A stretch of DNA of 64,000 nt from JADJXM01 sp937967285 (lineage in GTDB: Bacteria > Acidobacteriota > Blastocatellia > RBC074): positions 86,524 to 150,523 of the forward strand of contig JBFWQI010000011.1 in NCBI GenBank assembly GCA_050249535.1, in the 5' to 3' direction. Of this stretch, positions 53,145 through 64,000 are shown one piece after another; the stretch's first letter is position 1; each line of letters opens with the position of its first letter. The position numbers and the translations under genes were made by a program. The notes under the pieces were generated by a model. It did no database searches and had not been told where the DNA came from. It saw only the letters and a list, made by a program, of their open reading frames with translations.

Positions 53145-56126
53145 ATGGCCAAGCAAAAGAAAACCTACTACCGGAGATGGCGCGAGGCGCCGTTCCGGCA
53201 TACCTGGCAGGTGGTGTCATCGCCTTATCTGCTCGTGCCGGCAGTGATCCTGCTGCTTGTCGGGATTGGCGTTCTGTATCATTACTATGGGCGGTACACG
53301 CAGATCATCGATGCCGGACTGAGAGGCGACACCTTCGTCAGATCGTCGGGAATCTATGCCGCGCCATTCAATGTGACCGAAGACACGGGCATCAGGATGA
53401 GCGAGGTGATGTCGCACCTTCAGGCGGTCGGATACCTCGAGCGCGGAAGGACCGACAATTCGAGCCGTGGCCAGTATACGGTCAGCGGCAACTCGCTGGA
53501 GATCTTCCCCGGAGGCGACACGCGGATCGACGGGATGAAGGCGTTTCGCAATCTGAGGATCAACTTCGATCGCAGCGGACGAATGGTCCAGTCGATCACC
53601 GACATCGAAACGCGGGACCGGCTGGAACGGGCCGAACTCGAACCGGAGCTGATCTCGACTGTCATCAATCCCGAACGCGAGAAGCGCAAGATCATCGAGT
53701 ACCGCGACCTTCCGAAATCCCTCGTCGACGGCATCGTCGCGATCGAGGACCGACAGTTCTTCGAACATCCGGGGATCAACTGGCGCGGGATTCTGCGAGC
53801 GCTGATCCGCGATTATCAGGTCGGAGAGCTGCGCGAAGGCGGCAGTTCGATCACTCAGCAGCTGGTCAAGAACTTCTTCCTCAAACCTGAAAAGACCTGG
53901 AAGCGGAAGCTCTCCGAGGCATACATGTCGATCCTGCTCGAACAGCGGCTGAGCAAGCAGGAGATCATGGCAATGTACTGCAACCAGATCTACCTCGGGC
54001 AGCGCGGCGGATTTTCGATCAACGGTTTCGGACAGGCGGCAAGGACCTATTTCGGCAAGGACATCTCGAACCTCCAGCTTCACGAATCAGCGCTGCTGGC
54101 GGGAATCATCAGAAGCCCGAACTACTATTCGCCGTATTCGAATGAGGAACGTGCGACGGGCCGCAGGAATCTGGTTCTCGACAAGATGATCGAGGCGGGC
54201 AGGCTTTCCGAGGCGGATGCGGAGGCGGCCAGGCGAATGCCTCTCGGCGTCGTCAGCAAGGCAGCAGGTATCGACGCCTCCGATGCGCCGTATTTCGTCG
54301 ATTACCTGATGCGGGTCATGGAGGACCAGGTGACATCGGGCGGCGAGCCGCTGCACTCGCTGCGCATCTATTCGACGATCGACCTTGACCTTCAGCGGGC
54401 GGCCTATCAGGCAGTAGTCAGGAACATGGAGGAGGTCGAGAGACTGATCGTCAACCGGCGCGGCGGGACGGCAGGGCTGCAGGCGGCGCTGGTGGCGATG
54501 AACGCGAAGACCGGCGAGATCCTGGCCATGGTCGGCGGACGGAATTACGCGGCCAGCCAGCTCAACCGGGCGACGGATGCCCGGCGGCAGCCCGGCTCGG
54601 TCTTCAAGCCATTCGTTTACGCGACGGCGCTCGAACTCAGAAACACCGGCATCGGCCCCCCCATCACACCGGCGAGCATCTTCATCGATCAGCCGAAAAC
54701 ATTCGAATTCGAAGGCAAACGTTATGATCCGGGCAATTTCGGGGACAAGTACGAGAATGCTCCGATGACCTTTCGCGATGCGCTGGTCAATTCGAAGAAT
54801 GTGATCACGGTCGAACTGGCGGAAAGGATCGGCTTCGGCGAGGTCGCGCGGTTCGCTGAGCGCGCAGGGCTGACAAAAGTTCCTCCCTATCCGTCGATGG
54901 CACTGGGGGTCGGCGAAGCGACTCCGCTGCAGATGACATCGGCCTATACCGCATTCGCCAATCTGGGTCAGCGGGTGGTTCCGATCGCGATCAAGCGGGT
55001 GACCACGCGGGACGGCGGAACCATCTATGAATCGAAGACCGAGACCAGCGAGGTCATGACTCCGCAGGTCGCCTACATCATCACCAATATTCTTCAGGAT
55101 GTGCTCGATCGAGGCACCGGAACGAGGGTCAGGAGCATGGGCTTCCGCGGGACGGCTGCGGGGAAGACCGGCTCGTCGCGGGACGGCTGGTTCGCCGGAT
55201 ATACTCCGAATCTGGTTTGCGTGGCCTGGGTCGGATTCGACGACAATTCCGATCTGAGGCTGACCGGAGGAGCCACGGCGGCTCCGATCTGGGCCGATTT
55301 CATGATCCGGGCGCTGCGCGTGAGGCCTGATCTGGCGGGCGAGTTCCAGGTTCCCGAGGAGGGGATCATCGCCATGGACATCGACCCGGCAACGGGAGGT
55401 GTCGCCTCGGAATCGACTCCGAACCGGCGGACGGAGCTGTTTCTGAGAGGGACAGAGCCCGGCGCTCAGACGCTGCCGGACTATTCGGTCCCCGATATGG
55501 ATATGAGGCCGGCCGAGGCTCCGCGCCAGGTGACGAAACCGTCCGGAGACGATTCACTGATCTCATCCGGCAACGAAGACTTCTACCCGATACCGCAGGG
55601 CGCAACGCGAAAACGGACCGTCACGAGACCTCCGCAGCAGGCGCGCCCGGCATCCGGTACGACCGCACCCACCGGCCGCACGACCATCAAAGACATTCCG
55701 GCTCGTCCGACTGAGGGCCAGCCGTCCTTTTTGAGCAGGCTGGCCGAGGCGCTGGGACTGAGTTCATCCCGGCCTGTCGAACCGCGACCGGCGCCGACGC
55801 CCTGGACCGATGGGGGCGTCGGAACGAAGCCGACTCCCAGGCCGAATCTGAGTACCGACATTCCGATCCCGCAGTCCGCACGCACTACGCGGCCGGAGCC
55901 GGCCCGTGATGAACGAATACAGCGGGTCCGTGTCGATGAGCCGGTCCGGCCGGCTCCGCGCCCTGTCGCGACGCCGGCTCCGCCGGGCGAGGACACGTTC
56001 CTGCTCGACGTCTGCGCCGTCAGCGGTAAACTGCCGGTCAAAAACCTCTGCAAAACGACGGTCAAAAGACGGTTCAAGTTCGGCGAAGAGCCGACGGCAT
56101 ACTGCAACTCCTCTGAACACAAATAG
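53145..56126 (+). CDS. Class A penicillin-binding protein (bifunctional transglycosylase/transpeptidase, PBP1 type)
   Basis: Builds and cross-links peptidoglycan. The 993-residue protein has a short cytoplasmic tail and one membrane anchor (YLLVPAVILLLVGIGVLY). A UB2H-like domain follows (SGIYAAPFNVTEDTG, MSHLQAVGYL), as in PBP1b. The GT51 domain has E201 in AIEDRQFFEHPGINW, GGSSITQQLVKN and the second Glu region QIYLGQRGG. The transpeptidase has S485-V-F-K488 in RQPGSVFKPF, S550-K-N552 and K674-T-G. The last 200 residues are Pro/Arg-rich and end in a Cys-containing tail (CAVSGKLPVKNLCK, YCN), which could bind a partner or the wall. All catalytic residues are present. Confidence 0.95.
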   Translation: MAKQKKTYYRRWREAPFRHTWQVVSSPYLLVPAVILLLVGIGVLYHYYGRYTQIIDAGLRGDTFVRSSGIYAAPFNVTEDTGIRMSEVMSHLQAVGYLERGRTDNSSRGQYTVSGNSLEIFPGGDTRIDGMKAFRNLRINFDRSGRMVQSITDIETRDRLERAELEPELISTVINPEREKRKIIEYRDLPKSLVDGIVAIEDRQFFEHPGINWRGILRALIRDYQVGELREGGSSITQQLVKNFFLKPEKTWKRKLSEAYMSILLEQRLSKQEIMAMYCNQIYLGQRGGFSINGFGQAARTYFGKDISNLQLHESALLAGIIRSPNYYSPYSNEERATGRRNLVLDKMIEAGRLSEADAEAARRMPLGVVSKAAGIDASDAPYFVDYLMRVMEDQVTSGGEPLHSLRIYSTIDLDLQRAAYQAVVRNMEEVERLIVNRRGGTAGLQAALVAMNAKTGEILAMVGGRNYAASQLNRATDARRQPGSVFKPFVYATALELRNTGIGPPITPASIFIDQPKTFEFEGKRYDPGNFGDKYENAPMTFRDALVNSKNVITVELAERIGFGEVARFAERAGLTKVPPYPSMALGVGEATPLQMTSAYTAFANLGQRVVPIAIKRVTTRDGGTIYESKTETSEVMTPQVAYIITNILQDVLDRGTGTRVRSMGFRGTAAGKTGSSRDGWFAGYTPNLVCVAWVGFDDNSDLRLTGGATAAPIWADFMIRALRVRPDLAGEFQVPEEGIIAMDIDPATGGVASESTPNRRTELFLRGTEPGAQTLPDYSVPDMDMRPAEAPRQVTKPSGDDSLISSGNEDFYPIPQGATRKRTVTRPPQQARPASGTTAPTGRTTIKDIPARPTEGQPSFLSRLAEALGLSSSRPVEPRPAPTPWTDGGVGTKPTPRPNLSTDIPIPQSARTTRPEPARDERIQRVRVDEPVRPAPRPVATPAPPGEDTFLLDVCAVSGKLPVKNLCKTTVKRRFKFGEEPTAYCNSSEHK

Positions 56127-56217
56127 TCTCGATTGACGGCCCAATCAGTCGATCCGCATCGGGCGCCCGGCCTGATCTGACTGGTCGCCGACCTCGAAGT
56201 CGAAAGGAATCTCGAAG

Positions 56218-58533
<2,316 letters not shown>

Positions 58534-58549
58534 AACAAGGAAGTTTAAC

Positions 58550-58668
<119 letters not shown>

Positions 58669-58715
58669 GATTAATCTCTTTTGCCCGCTTCGCGGTCTTT
58701 GCGATTACCTCTTCC

Positions 58716-61700
58716 TCAGAACTCGACCCGCATTCCGAACTGGATCTGGCGCGGATTGCCGTTTTGAGAAGTGATGACCCCGAAGCCTCGCGGATCGGTC
58801 AGCGAGAGACTCGGATTGTTGAAGTTGACGATGTTGAAGACGTTGATGAAGTCGAACAGGAAGGTCACGTTGACGCGTTCGGCTAACGTGGTCTTCTTGC
58901 CGAGCGAGAGGTCGACGTTCCAGCGCGGCAGCCCGTAGATCGGATTGGCGCGACCGGCGCGGCCGTCACGGCTGATCTCGACGCGACGGAAGTTGTTGTA
59001 GACCTGCTCGGGATTCGAGAAGAGATTGAGCGCGCTTCCCCTTCTCGACGGATCTCCATTGGTCCCGATGTTGTTCGACCCGTTGATACCGTCCTTGAGC
59101 CCCGCGTTGAACGAACTGACGCTGGAGGTCGGAATAGCTCCCGAGGTGAAGCCGAGGAAGAGGCTGCCGCCCCAGACGCCCGGCCCCTGAGTCACAACCA
59201 GCGGGTCTCCGCTTCGAGCGGTGAAGATGCCCGAGGTGTACCACCCGCCGATGATCTTGTCGAGGAACCCGATCCCCGGATCGAACATCCTCCCCTTCCC
59301 GAACGGCAGTTCGTAGACCCCCGTCGTATTGAAGAGATGGCGGATGTCGAACGGCGAAGGCCCGTACTCGGCATCCAGATCGAAGTTGTTGGGCATGACG
59401 CTGGCCGCGTTCTGGATCGCTCCGAACTGGTCCATCGACTTGGAATATGTGTAGTTGAGAGTGAAGAGCAGCCCTCGCGAGAGCCTCTTTTCGAGCGTCA
59501 CGAAGCCTGCGTTGTAGTTCGATTTGCCGACGCTCGACCGCAGGAAGAGCGTCTGCGCCATGTAGTTGTTGAACGGCGCCAGACCGTTGAGCATCCGACG
59601 GCGGTCGACATCCAGAAACACGTTGTTGATGTTTCCGTTGATGATGTTCGACCCCTGAGCCGCTGCCACGGCGCGGGTCCCGCCCGGCACCAGGTTCTCG
59701 AACCACGGCTGCAGAGCGACGCTCGCCGCCGCCGTTCCCGCCCTCATCTGGATCGCCAGCGCATCGAAGGCCTGCGCGAAGGTCTGACCCGACGTCTTGT
59801 CCAGGAAGTTGTACGGCACCTGTCCGAAGCTCATGCTCTGCGTCAGCTCGTTGGCGAAACGGCCGACGTAACCGACCTCGAGCAGCATGTTGCCGGGCAG
59901 CTCGCGCTGCCAGGTCACGTTGAAGCTGTGATTCTTGCCGACCTGAATGTCCGGGTCGACCTGGAACGAGAGCACCTCGGGGAAGAGCCTCAGCGCGCTC
60001 GACGGATACGGCGGTCCGGCCGATCCCGGCAAGATGCCCCAGAACGGCGAGGCCGGAATCGTCTGCACCGGCACGGTCGGCAGAGGGATCGTCCCGTCCT
60101 GACCGACACGATACCCGCCCAGCACCGGATTCGAATTGTTCGGATCGCAGAGCGCTCCGCCCGCCCCCGTGGAATTGCAGCGCGGCCCCGTAACGTTGAT
60201 CGTCTGCCCGAAGGCCACGCCCAGCGTCGGGATGATGACGCTCTGGACAGTGTTCTGCCGGTCGAAGATCAGACTGTAGCCTCCACGCAGAACCGTCTTC
60301 TTGTCGCCGAAGACCTTGCCCATCCAGCCGCCGGTGAACGACGGGTTCCAGGCCACTGAACCGCGCGGCCCGACGTTGTTCCAGTCGATGTTGAAGACAT
60401 CCCGCTTGGCCACGTCGACCGGCAGGAAGGCGATCTGCGGATTGTAGATGTTGCCCTGCGCCGCCGCCGACTCTCTCGCCGTCAGGAACTGCTTCGCCGT
60501 CTGCGGCTGCAGCGTCGTCCCGTCGACCTGAACCGTGAACCGGTTCTGCTTCTCCTTCGGAGGCGTCTGCCATCCGTAATTCAATCCCCAGGTGAAGGTC
60601 AGCGAAGAATTCAGCCGCCAGACATCCTGGAAGTAGAACTCAGGCGCCCAGAGCGTCGTGTCCGCGACCAGCACCTCGCCGAACGGCAGCGGTTTGAAGC
60701 TCGCGTCGCGAACCGCCAGGACGCTGATGTTGTCGATCAGGCCGAGCGCGCCGGCCATCAGACGGTTCCACTGCTGCACGTCGCCCGAAGGCAGGCAGTT
60801 GGTCGTGACGGTCGAGCTGCACGTCGGGGGCCGCGAAGCCGCCGGAATCGCCACGCCGCCGCCGAGGTCCGAGTCGATCTGCGCCACCAGCGCGCCGAGC
60901 GATCCGACCACCTTGTCGTCGCGCAGGTGGAATGTCGGCAGATAGCGGAGGTGCGCTCCGAACTGGAAAGTGTGATCGTTCTTGAGCCAGGTCAGATCGG
61001 CGTTGTACTGGAAGTTCTTGTTGTCGCTCGCCTGCTTGCGCGCGACCTGCGTCCCGACATTGATCGGTTCGGAGAGCAGACTCTCGGTTCCGCCGATCGC
61101 TCCGATGTCGAGCGCGATGTATCCGGCCGAGGTGTTCGTCCCCGGAATCGCCAGCAGCTCCGCCGTCTGGTTCGGGCGGAACCGGTCGGTCGCCGTCCGG
61201 CTCCTCACCCAGCCGAACCGGAACTCGCCGGTCAGCGTCGGAGAGATCGTCCCGGTAATTCCGGCCGAAACGAAGTTCTGGCGATTGGGAAGCTGTTCGC
61301 GACTGATCAGATCGCCTCCCTGGATATCGATCAGATTCGATCCGATATTCGATTCGCCGAAATACCTGAACGAACCGTCGATCCGCCAGTTGTCCGTCAG
61401 GTTGTAATCGAAGCGCGCCGCATAATAATTATTGTTGAGCGGGTTGCCGACGTTGCCGCGGAATCCGACCGTGTTCAGTCCGTCGCCGGAACTCGGATCA
61501 TTGCCGGCCGGCAGCTTGGCCCACAGCGCTGAGATCGAAGGGCTCAGCCCCAGCCCGCGCGGATCGCAGGCCTGATTTCCAGTCGGTCCGCACAACTGCG
61601 ATGTCTTGAGGTTGTAATTGACGATATTGCCCGATGCATCGCGGAACCTGAGAATCCCCTGCTTCAGCGTATCGGAAGGAACCAGCCGCAGAATCGAGGT

Positions 61701-62645
61701 GTTGCGCGGATTGCGCTGCCCCTCGTAATTCAGAAAGAAGAATGCCTTGTCCTTGAACGGCAGCACCGGCCCGCCGACATTGAACCCGAAGCGGTTGTCC
61801 TTGAACTCGGGCTTCTGCGCCTTCGCCCGCGCTACGGGATCGGTCACTGTCTGCGCCAGCGTCCGCTTGTTGGTCCAGCTCGCCGCGTTCAGATTGTCGT
61901 TCTGATGATACCAGTACGCCGCGCCGTGGAAGTCGTTGCTTCCGCGCTTGCTGATGATCGCCGCCTGCCCGCCGCCGCCGCGGCCGAATGATGCGTTGGC
62001 ATTGGCCACTCCGACGCGGAATTCATCGACGCCGTCGATCGGCAGCCGCATGTAAGTCCCCGTGCCTCCAACCGAATTGTTCGTGACATCGATCCCGTCG
62101 AGCGTGAAAGTGCTCTGGTCCTCGCGGGATCCGGCCACCGCCCCCCCGGGCGTCGACATCGGCTGATAATTGAGCAGCTCATTGGCCTGCCGCGTCAGCG
62201 CCGGCAGCAGCGGCAGAACCTTGCCGGACACCACATTGCCGACCGTCGAATCGGCCGTCTGCAATTCGGCCTCTCCAGTCGCCGTCACTTCAACCGTCTG
62301 CTGGAAATTTCCGACTTCCAGCGACGTGCTGAGTGTGTACGTCTTAGTCACCTCGATCTGAATCGCGGTGATGCTCGTCTTGCGGAATCCATCCTTCGAG
62401 ATCGATATGTTGTAGTTGCCGGGCGGGACCGACGGAAAGAAATATTTTCCGTCAGAATTCGTGGTGGTCCTGAATGACTGATTGGTCGCGTTGTTCAACA
62501 GCACCACCTCTGCATTCGGCAGCACCGCTCCGCTCGCATCGAGAACTGTACCGACTATCGCGCCTGTCGTCGTCGTCTGCGCTGACACCGCTCCCGTCAT
62601 TAGTGTCAGCAATACACTGAGCAGCCAGATGTTTCGCCACTTCAT
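58716..62645 (-). CDS. TonB-dependent receptor, Oar-like, with carboxypeptidase-regulatory N-terminal domain
   Basis: The outer-membrane receptor has 1309 residues with GAGGAG before the ATG and a signal peptide (IWLLSVLLTLMTGAVSAQ). The first domain (TTGAIVGTVLDASGAVLPNAEV, FFPSVPPGNYNISIS) is the carboxypeptidase regulatory-like fold common in acidobacterial Oar-type receptors. The plug (about 115-260) has VEVTATGEAELQTADSTVG and FTLDGIDVTNN. A large beta-barrel follows and the protein ends IQFGMRVEF with C-terminal Phe, the outer-membrane signal. The ligand is unknown, probably a polymer fragment. A nearly identical tandem gene lies upstream on the same strand. The promoter is at 62787-62815. 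Confidence 0.95.
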   Translation of the reverse strand: MKWRNIWLLSVLLTLMTGAVSAQTTTTGAIVGTVLDASGAVLPNAEVVLLNNATNQSFRTTTNSDGKYFFPSVPPGNYNISISKDGFRKTSITAIQIEVTKTYTLSTSLEVGNFQQTVEVTATGEAELQTADSTVGNVVSGKVLPLLPALTRQANELLNYQPMSTPGGAVAGSREDQSTFTLDGIDVTNNSVGGTGTYMRLPIDGVDEFRVGVANANASFGRGGGGQAAIISKRGSNDFHGAAYWYHQNDNLNAASWTNKRTLAQTVTDPVARAKAQKPEFKDNRFGFNVGGPVLPFKDKAFFFLNYEGQRNPRNTSILRLVPSDTLKQGILRFRDASGNIVNYNLKTSQLCGPTGNQACDPRGLGLSPSISALWAKLPAGNDPSSGDGLNTVGFRGNVGNPLNNNYYAARFDYNLTDNWRIDGSFRYFGESNIGSNLIDIQGGDLISREQLPNRQNFVSAGITGTISPTLTGEFRFGWVRSRTATDRFRPNQTAELLAIPGTNTSAGYIALDIGAIGGTESLLSEPINVGTQVARKQASDNKNFQYNADLTWLKNDHTFQFGAHLRYLPTFHLRDDKVVGSLGALVAQIDSDLGGGVAIPAASRPPTCSSTVTTNCLPSGDVQQWNRLMAGALGLIDNISVLAVRDASFKPLPFGEVLVADTTLWAPEFYFQDVWRLNSSLTFTWGLNYGWQTPPKEKQNRFTVQVDGTTLQPQTAKQFLTARESAAAQGNIYNPQIAFLPVDVAKRDVFNIDWNNVGPRGSVAWNPSFTGGWMGKVFGDKKTVLRGGYSLIFDRQNTVQSVIIPTLGVAFGQTINVTGPRCNSTGAGGALCDPNNSNPVLGGYRVGQDGTIPLPTVPVQTIPASPFWGILPGSAGPPYPSSALRLFPEVLSFQVDPDIQVGKNHSFNVTWQRELPGNMLLEVGYVGRFANELTQSMSFGQVPYNFLDKTSGQTFAQAFDALAIQMRAGTAAASVALQPWFENLVPGGTRAVAAAQGSNIINGNINNVFLDVDRRRMLNGLAPFNNYMAQTLFLRSSVGKSNYNAGFVTLEKRLSRGLLFTLNYTYSKSMDQFGAIQNAASVMPNNFDLDAEYGPSPFDIRHLFNTTGVYELPFGKGRMFDPGIGFLDKIIGGWYTSGIFTARSGDPLVVTQGPGVWGGSLFLGFTSGAIPTSSVSSFNAGLKDGINGSNNIGTNGDPSRRGSALNLFSNPEQVYNNFRRVEISRDGRAGRANPIYGLPRWNVDLSLGKKTTLAERVNVTFLFDFINVFNIVNFNNPSLSLTDPRGFGVITSQNGNPRQIQFGMRVEF

Positions 62646-62786
62646 TACTTGTCTCCTCTGAAGTAAGGTTGTCTCGCAGTTTTGACAGACCCGGTTCAGC
62701 CCTCAATTTGCCCCGAACCCGCCGGAATCCTTCTGTTGAGCTTTTTGCCAGCTCAATCCTTACAATGTGATCTTTTTGATTGCGTG

Positions 62787-62815
62787 AAAATATCCTACTT
62801 TCTGTAATCTATCAA
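62787..62815 (-). promoter_or_regulatory. Sigma-70-type promoter for the TonB-dependent receptor
   Basis: On the minus strand TTGATA (62815-62810) and TATTTT (62792-62787) are separated by exactly 17 bp. The start codon at 62645 is about 130 bp downstream. Confidence 0.65.
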
Positions 62816-62833
62816 TAAATATGGATCGCAGTT

Positions 62834-62875
62834 AATAAAAAAAGCGCAAACTCTGCGTTTAGAGAGTTTGCGCTT
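62834..62875 (-). terminator. Intrinsic terminator of the second receptor gene
   Basis: A 13-bp perfect stem (62842-62854 with 62863-62875) is followed on the minus strand by a run of seven to eight T. It ends the transcript of the receptor gene that stops at 63129. Confidence 0.92.
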
Positions 62876-62965
62876 ATGATGACCTTGAATGCCCGCGGAT
62901 CAGTCTACGCGTGAATCTTCGGCTTTATCCACGACAAGCTGATGTGAATCGCGAAAAGAGGATTA

Positions 62966-63126
62966 AACGCAAAGTCCGCGAAGGTGGCAAAGGGGTTTAA
63001 TCGCATAGGCTGCGAAGGAGGCAAAGATTCTTTAGGGATATGAATACTCGAATTATCATCCTGTGGATGAGACCCCGATACTGATATCCTAAAAAAACCT
63101 TTGCTCCCTTCGCGGCCTTAGCGAAA
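62966..63126. repeat. Diverged copy of the GCAAAGG inverted repeat, after the second receptor
   Basis: The same order of words as at 58550-58710 is present, including TGGATGAGAC, CGATACTGATATCCTAAAAA and closing arms of GCAAAGG words. The block duplicated together with the receptor gene, then diverged more than the coding end did. Confidence 0.85.
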
Positions 63127-63128
63127 CC

Positions 63129-64000
63129 TCAGAACTCGACCCGCATGCCGAACTGGATCTGGCGCGGGTTGCCGTTCTGGGAGGTGATGACACCGAAGCC
63201 TCGCGGATTGGTCAGCGAGAGGCTTGGATTGTTGAAGTTGACGTTATTGAACAGGTTGATGAAGTCGAACAGGAAGGTCACGTTGACGCGTTCGGCGAAC
63301 GTGGTCTTCTTGCCGAGAGTGAGGTCCATGTTCCAGCGTGGCAGCCCGTAGATCGGATTGGCGCGACCGGCGCGGCCGTCACGGCTGATCTCGACGCGAC
63401 GGAAGTTGTTGAAGACCTGCTCGGGATTCGAGAAGAGATTGAGCGCCGTGCCACGGTTGGCGGGATCTCCATTGGTTCCGATGTTGTTCGACCCGTTGAT
63501 TCCGTCCTTGAGTCCCGCGTTGAACGAACTGACGCTGGAGGTCGGAATAGCTCCCGAGGTGAAACCGAGGAAGAGGCTGCCGCCCCAGACGCCGGCCCCC
63601 TGGGTGACGGTCAGCGGATCTCCGCTTCGAGCTGTGAAGATCCCGGAGGTGTACCACCCGCCGATGATCTTGTCGAGGAACCCGATCCCCGGATCGAACA
63701 TCCTCCCCTTCCCGAACGGCAGATCGTAGACTCCCGTGGCGTTGAAGAGGTGGCGAATGTCGAACGGCGAAGGTCCGTACTCGGCATCCAGATCGAAGTT
63801 GTTGGGCATGACGCTGGCCGCGTTCTGGATCGCTCCGAACTGGTCCATCGCCTTCGAGAACGTATAGTTTGCCGTGAAGAGCAGCCCTCGCGAGAGCCTC
63901 TTTTCGAGCGTCACGAAGCCTGCGTTGTAGTTCGATTTGCCGACGCTCGACCGCAGGAAGAGCGTCTGCGCCATGTAGTTGTTGAACGGCGCCAGACCGT
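63129..64000 (-). CDS. TonB-dependent receptor, Oar-like, partial (N-terminus beyond the right edge)
   Basis: Only the last 290 or so residues lie in the window, and the frame stays open to the edge. The sequence is nearly identical to the end of the neighbouring receptor: LEKRLSRGLLFTANYTFSKA here and LEKRLSRGLLFTLNYTYSKS there, with the same IQFGMRVEF end. It is therefore the C-terminal part of a beta-barrel of the same kind, produced by tandem duplication. The gene ends with its own inverted repeat and terminator. Differences are mainly conservative substitutions. Confidence 0.93.
   Translation of the reverse strand, partial: GLAPFNNYMAQTLFLRSSVGKSNYNAGFVTLEKRLSRGLLFTANYTFSKAMDQFGAIQNAASVMPNNFDLDAEYGPSPFDIRHLFNATGVYDLPFGKGRMFDPGIGFLDKIIGGWYTSGIFTARSGDPLTVTQGAGVWGGSLFLGFTSGAIPTSSVSSFNAGLKDGINGSNNIGTNGDPANRGTALNLFSNPEQVFNNFRRVEISRDGRAGRANPIYGLPRWNMDLTLGKKTTFAERVNVTFLFDFINLFNNVNFNNPSLSLTNPRGFGVITSQNGNPRQIQFGMRVEF

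Larger units (their letters stand above)
62646..63128. other. Intergenic region between the two tandem receptors
   Basis: About 480 bp without a gene. On the minus strand it contains, in order of transcription, the 3' inverted repeat of the second receptor (62966-63126), its terminator (62834-62875), and the promoter of the first receptor (62787-62815). Confidence 0.8.

Noticed and set aside
58966..60573. 535-codon frame in the receptor gene, same strand, other frame
   Set aside because: Arg/Gly/Gln-rich frame shadow of the receptor, without a ribosome site.

Overview
The window looks like a piece of an Acidobacteriota chromosome, probably of the Blastocatellia type. This is inferred from family content only. 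It has giant SBBP-repeat secreted proteins, three unrelated exported proteins that share the TIGR03437-type C-terminal domain, Oar-like TonB-dependent receptors with a carboxypeptidase-regulatory N-terminus, paired S9 peptidases, and a multihaem cytochrome next to a CRTAC1/ASPIC-UnbV protein. Most of the coding capacity is for exported or envelope proteins. Only one RNA gene is certain, a tRNA-Glu(UUC).

Layout. 1-8.0 kb (minus): two tandem SBBP-repeat proteins, one cut by the window edge. 8.0-10.2 kb: a gene-poor stretch with a sigma-54-like promoter, then an unrecognised secreted protein (plus). 10.2-10.7 kb: an inverted repeat, a cluster of RNA hairpins and a bidirectional terminator. 10.7-17.3 kb (minus): VOC protein, Cu/Zn superoxide dismutase, two overlapping phosphofructokinases with the PPi-type signature, an S9 peptidase and a coupled membrane metalloprotease. 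17.6-20.7 kb (plus): a second S9 peptidase, a 38-bp tandem repeat array and an aquaglyceroporin. 20.7-23.4 kb (minus): a TonB-like protein and a TPR protein. 23.6-24.5 kb: tRNA-Glu, then a small membrane-protein gene enclosed by 28-bp perfect inverted repeats. 24.5-31.4 kb (minus): a secreted metalloprotease and the dTDP-rhamnose operon rfbB-rfbA-rfbC-rfbD. 31.7-36.5 kb (plus): cytochrome/TPR protein and CRTAC1 lipoprotein. 36.5-38.4 kb: a group II intron (class C-like) placed between the CRTAC1 terminator and the next start codon. 38.4-48.2 kb (plus): GH20 hexosaminidase, N-acyl-D-amino-acid deacylase, an eight-repeat DUF5666 protein and an M14 carboxypeptidase. 48.3-49.8 kb (minus): an FHA-PrsW fusion. 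50.3-58.5 kb (plus): a beta-barrel protein, a TPR protein, a class A penicillin-binding protein and a di-haem peroxidase fused to a parallel beta-helix. 58.7-64 kb (minus): two tandem TonB-dependent receptors, the second cut by the window edge.

The genes together suggest a heterotroph that degrades peptides, amino-sugars and D-amino-acid compounds. It would take up products through TonB receptors, use pyrophosphate in glycolysis, make a rhamnose-containing surface polysaccharide, and carry periplasmic redox proteins.

The strongest signal that gene families do not explain is in the intergenic DNA. At least seven long inverted repeats, built from different short word families, sit between genes. 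Several arms begin exactly in the stop codon of the neighbouring gene. The best is a 54-bp perfect inverted repeat at 40535-40732. A 38-bp tandem array (19660-19907) has a solitary reversed copy 10 kb away inside the rfb operon.
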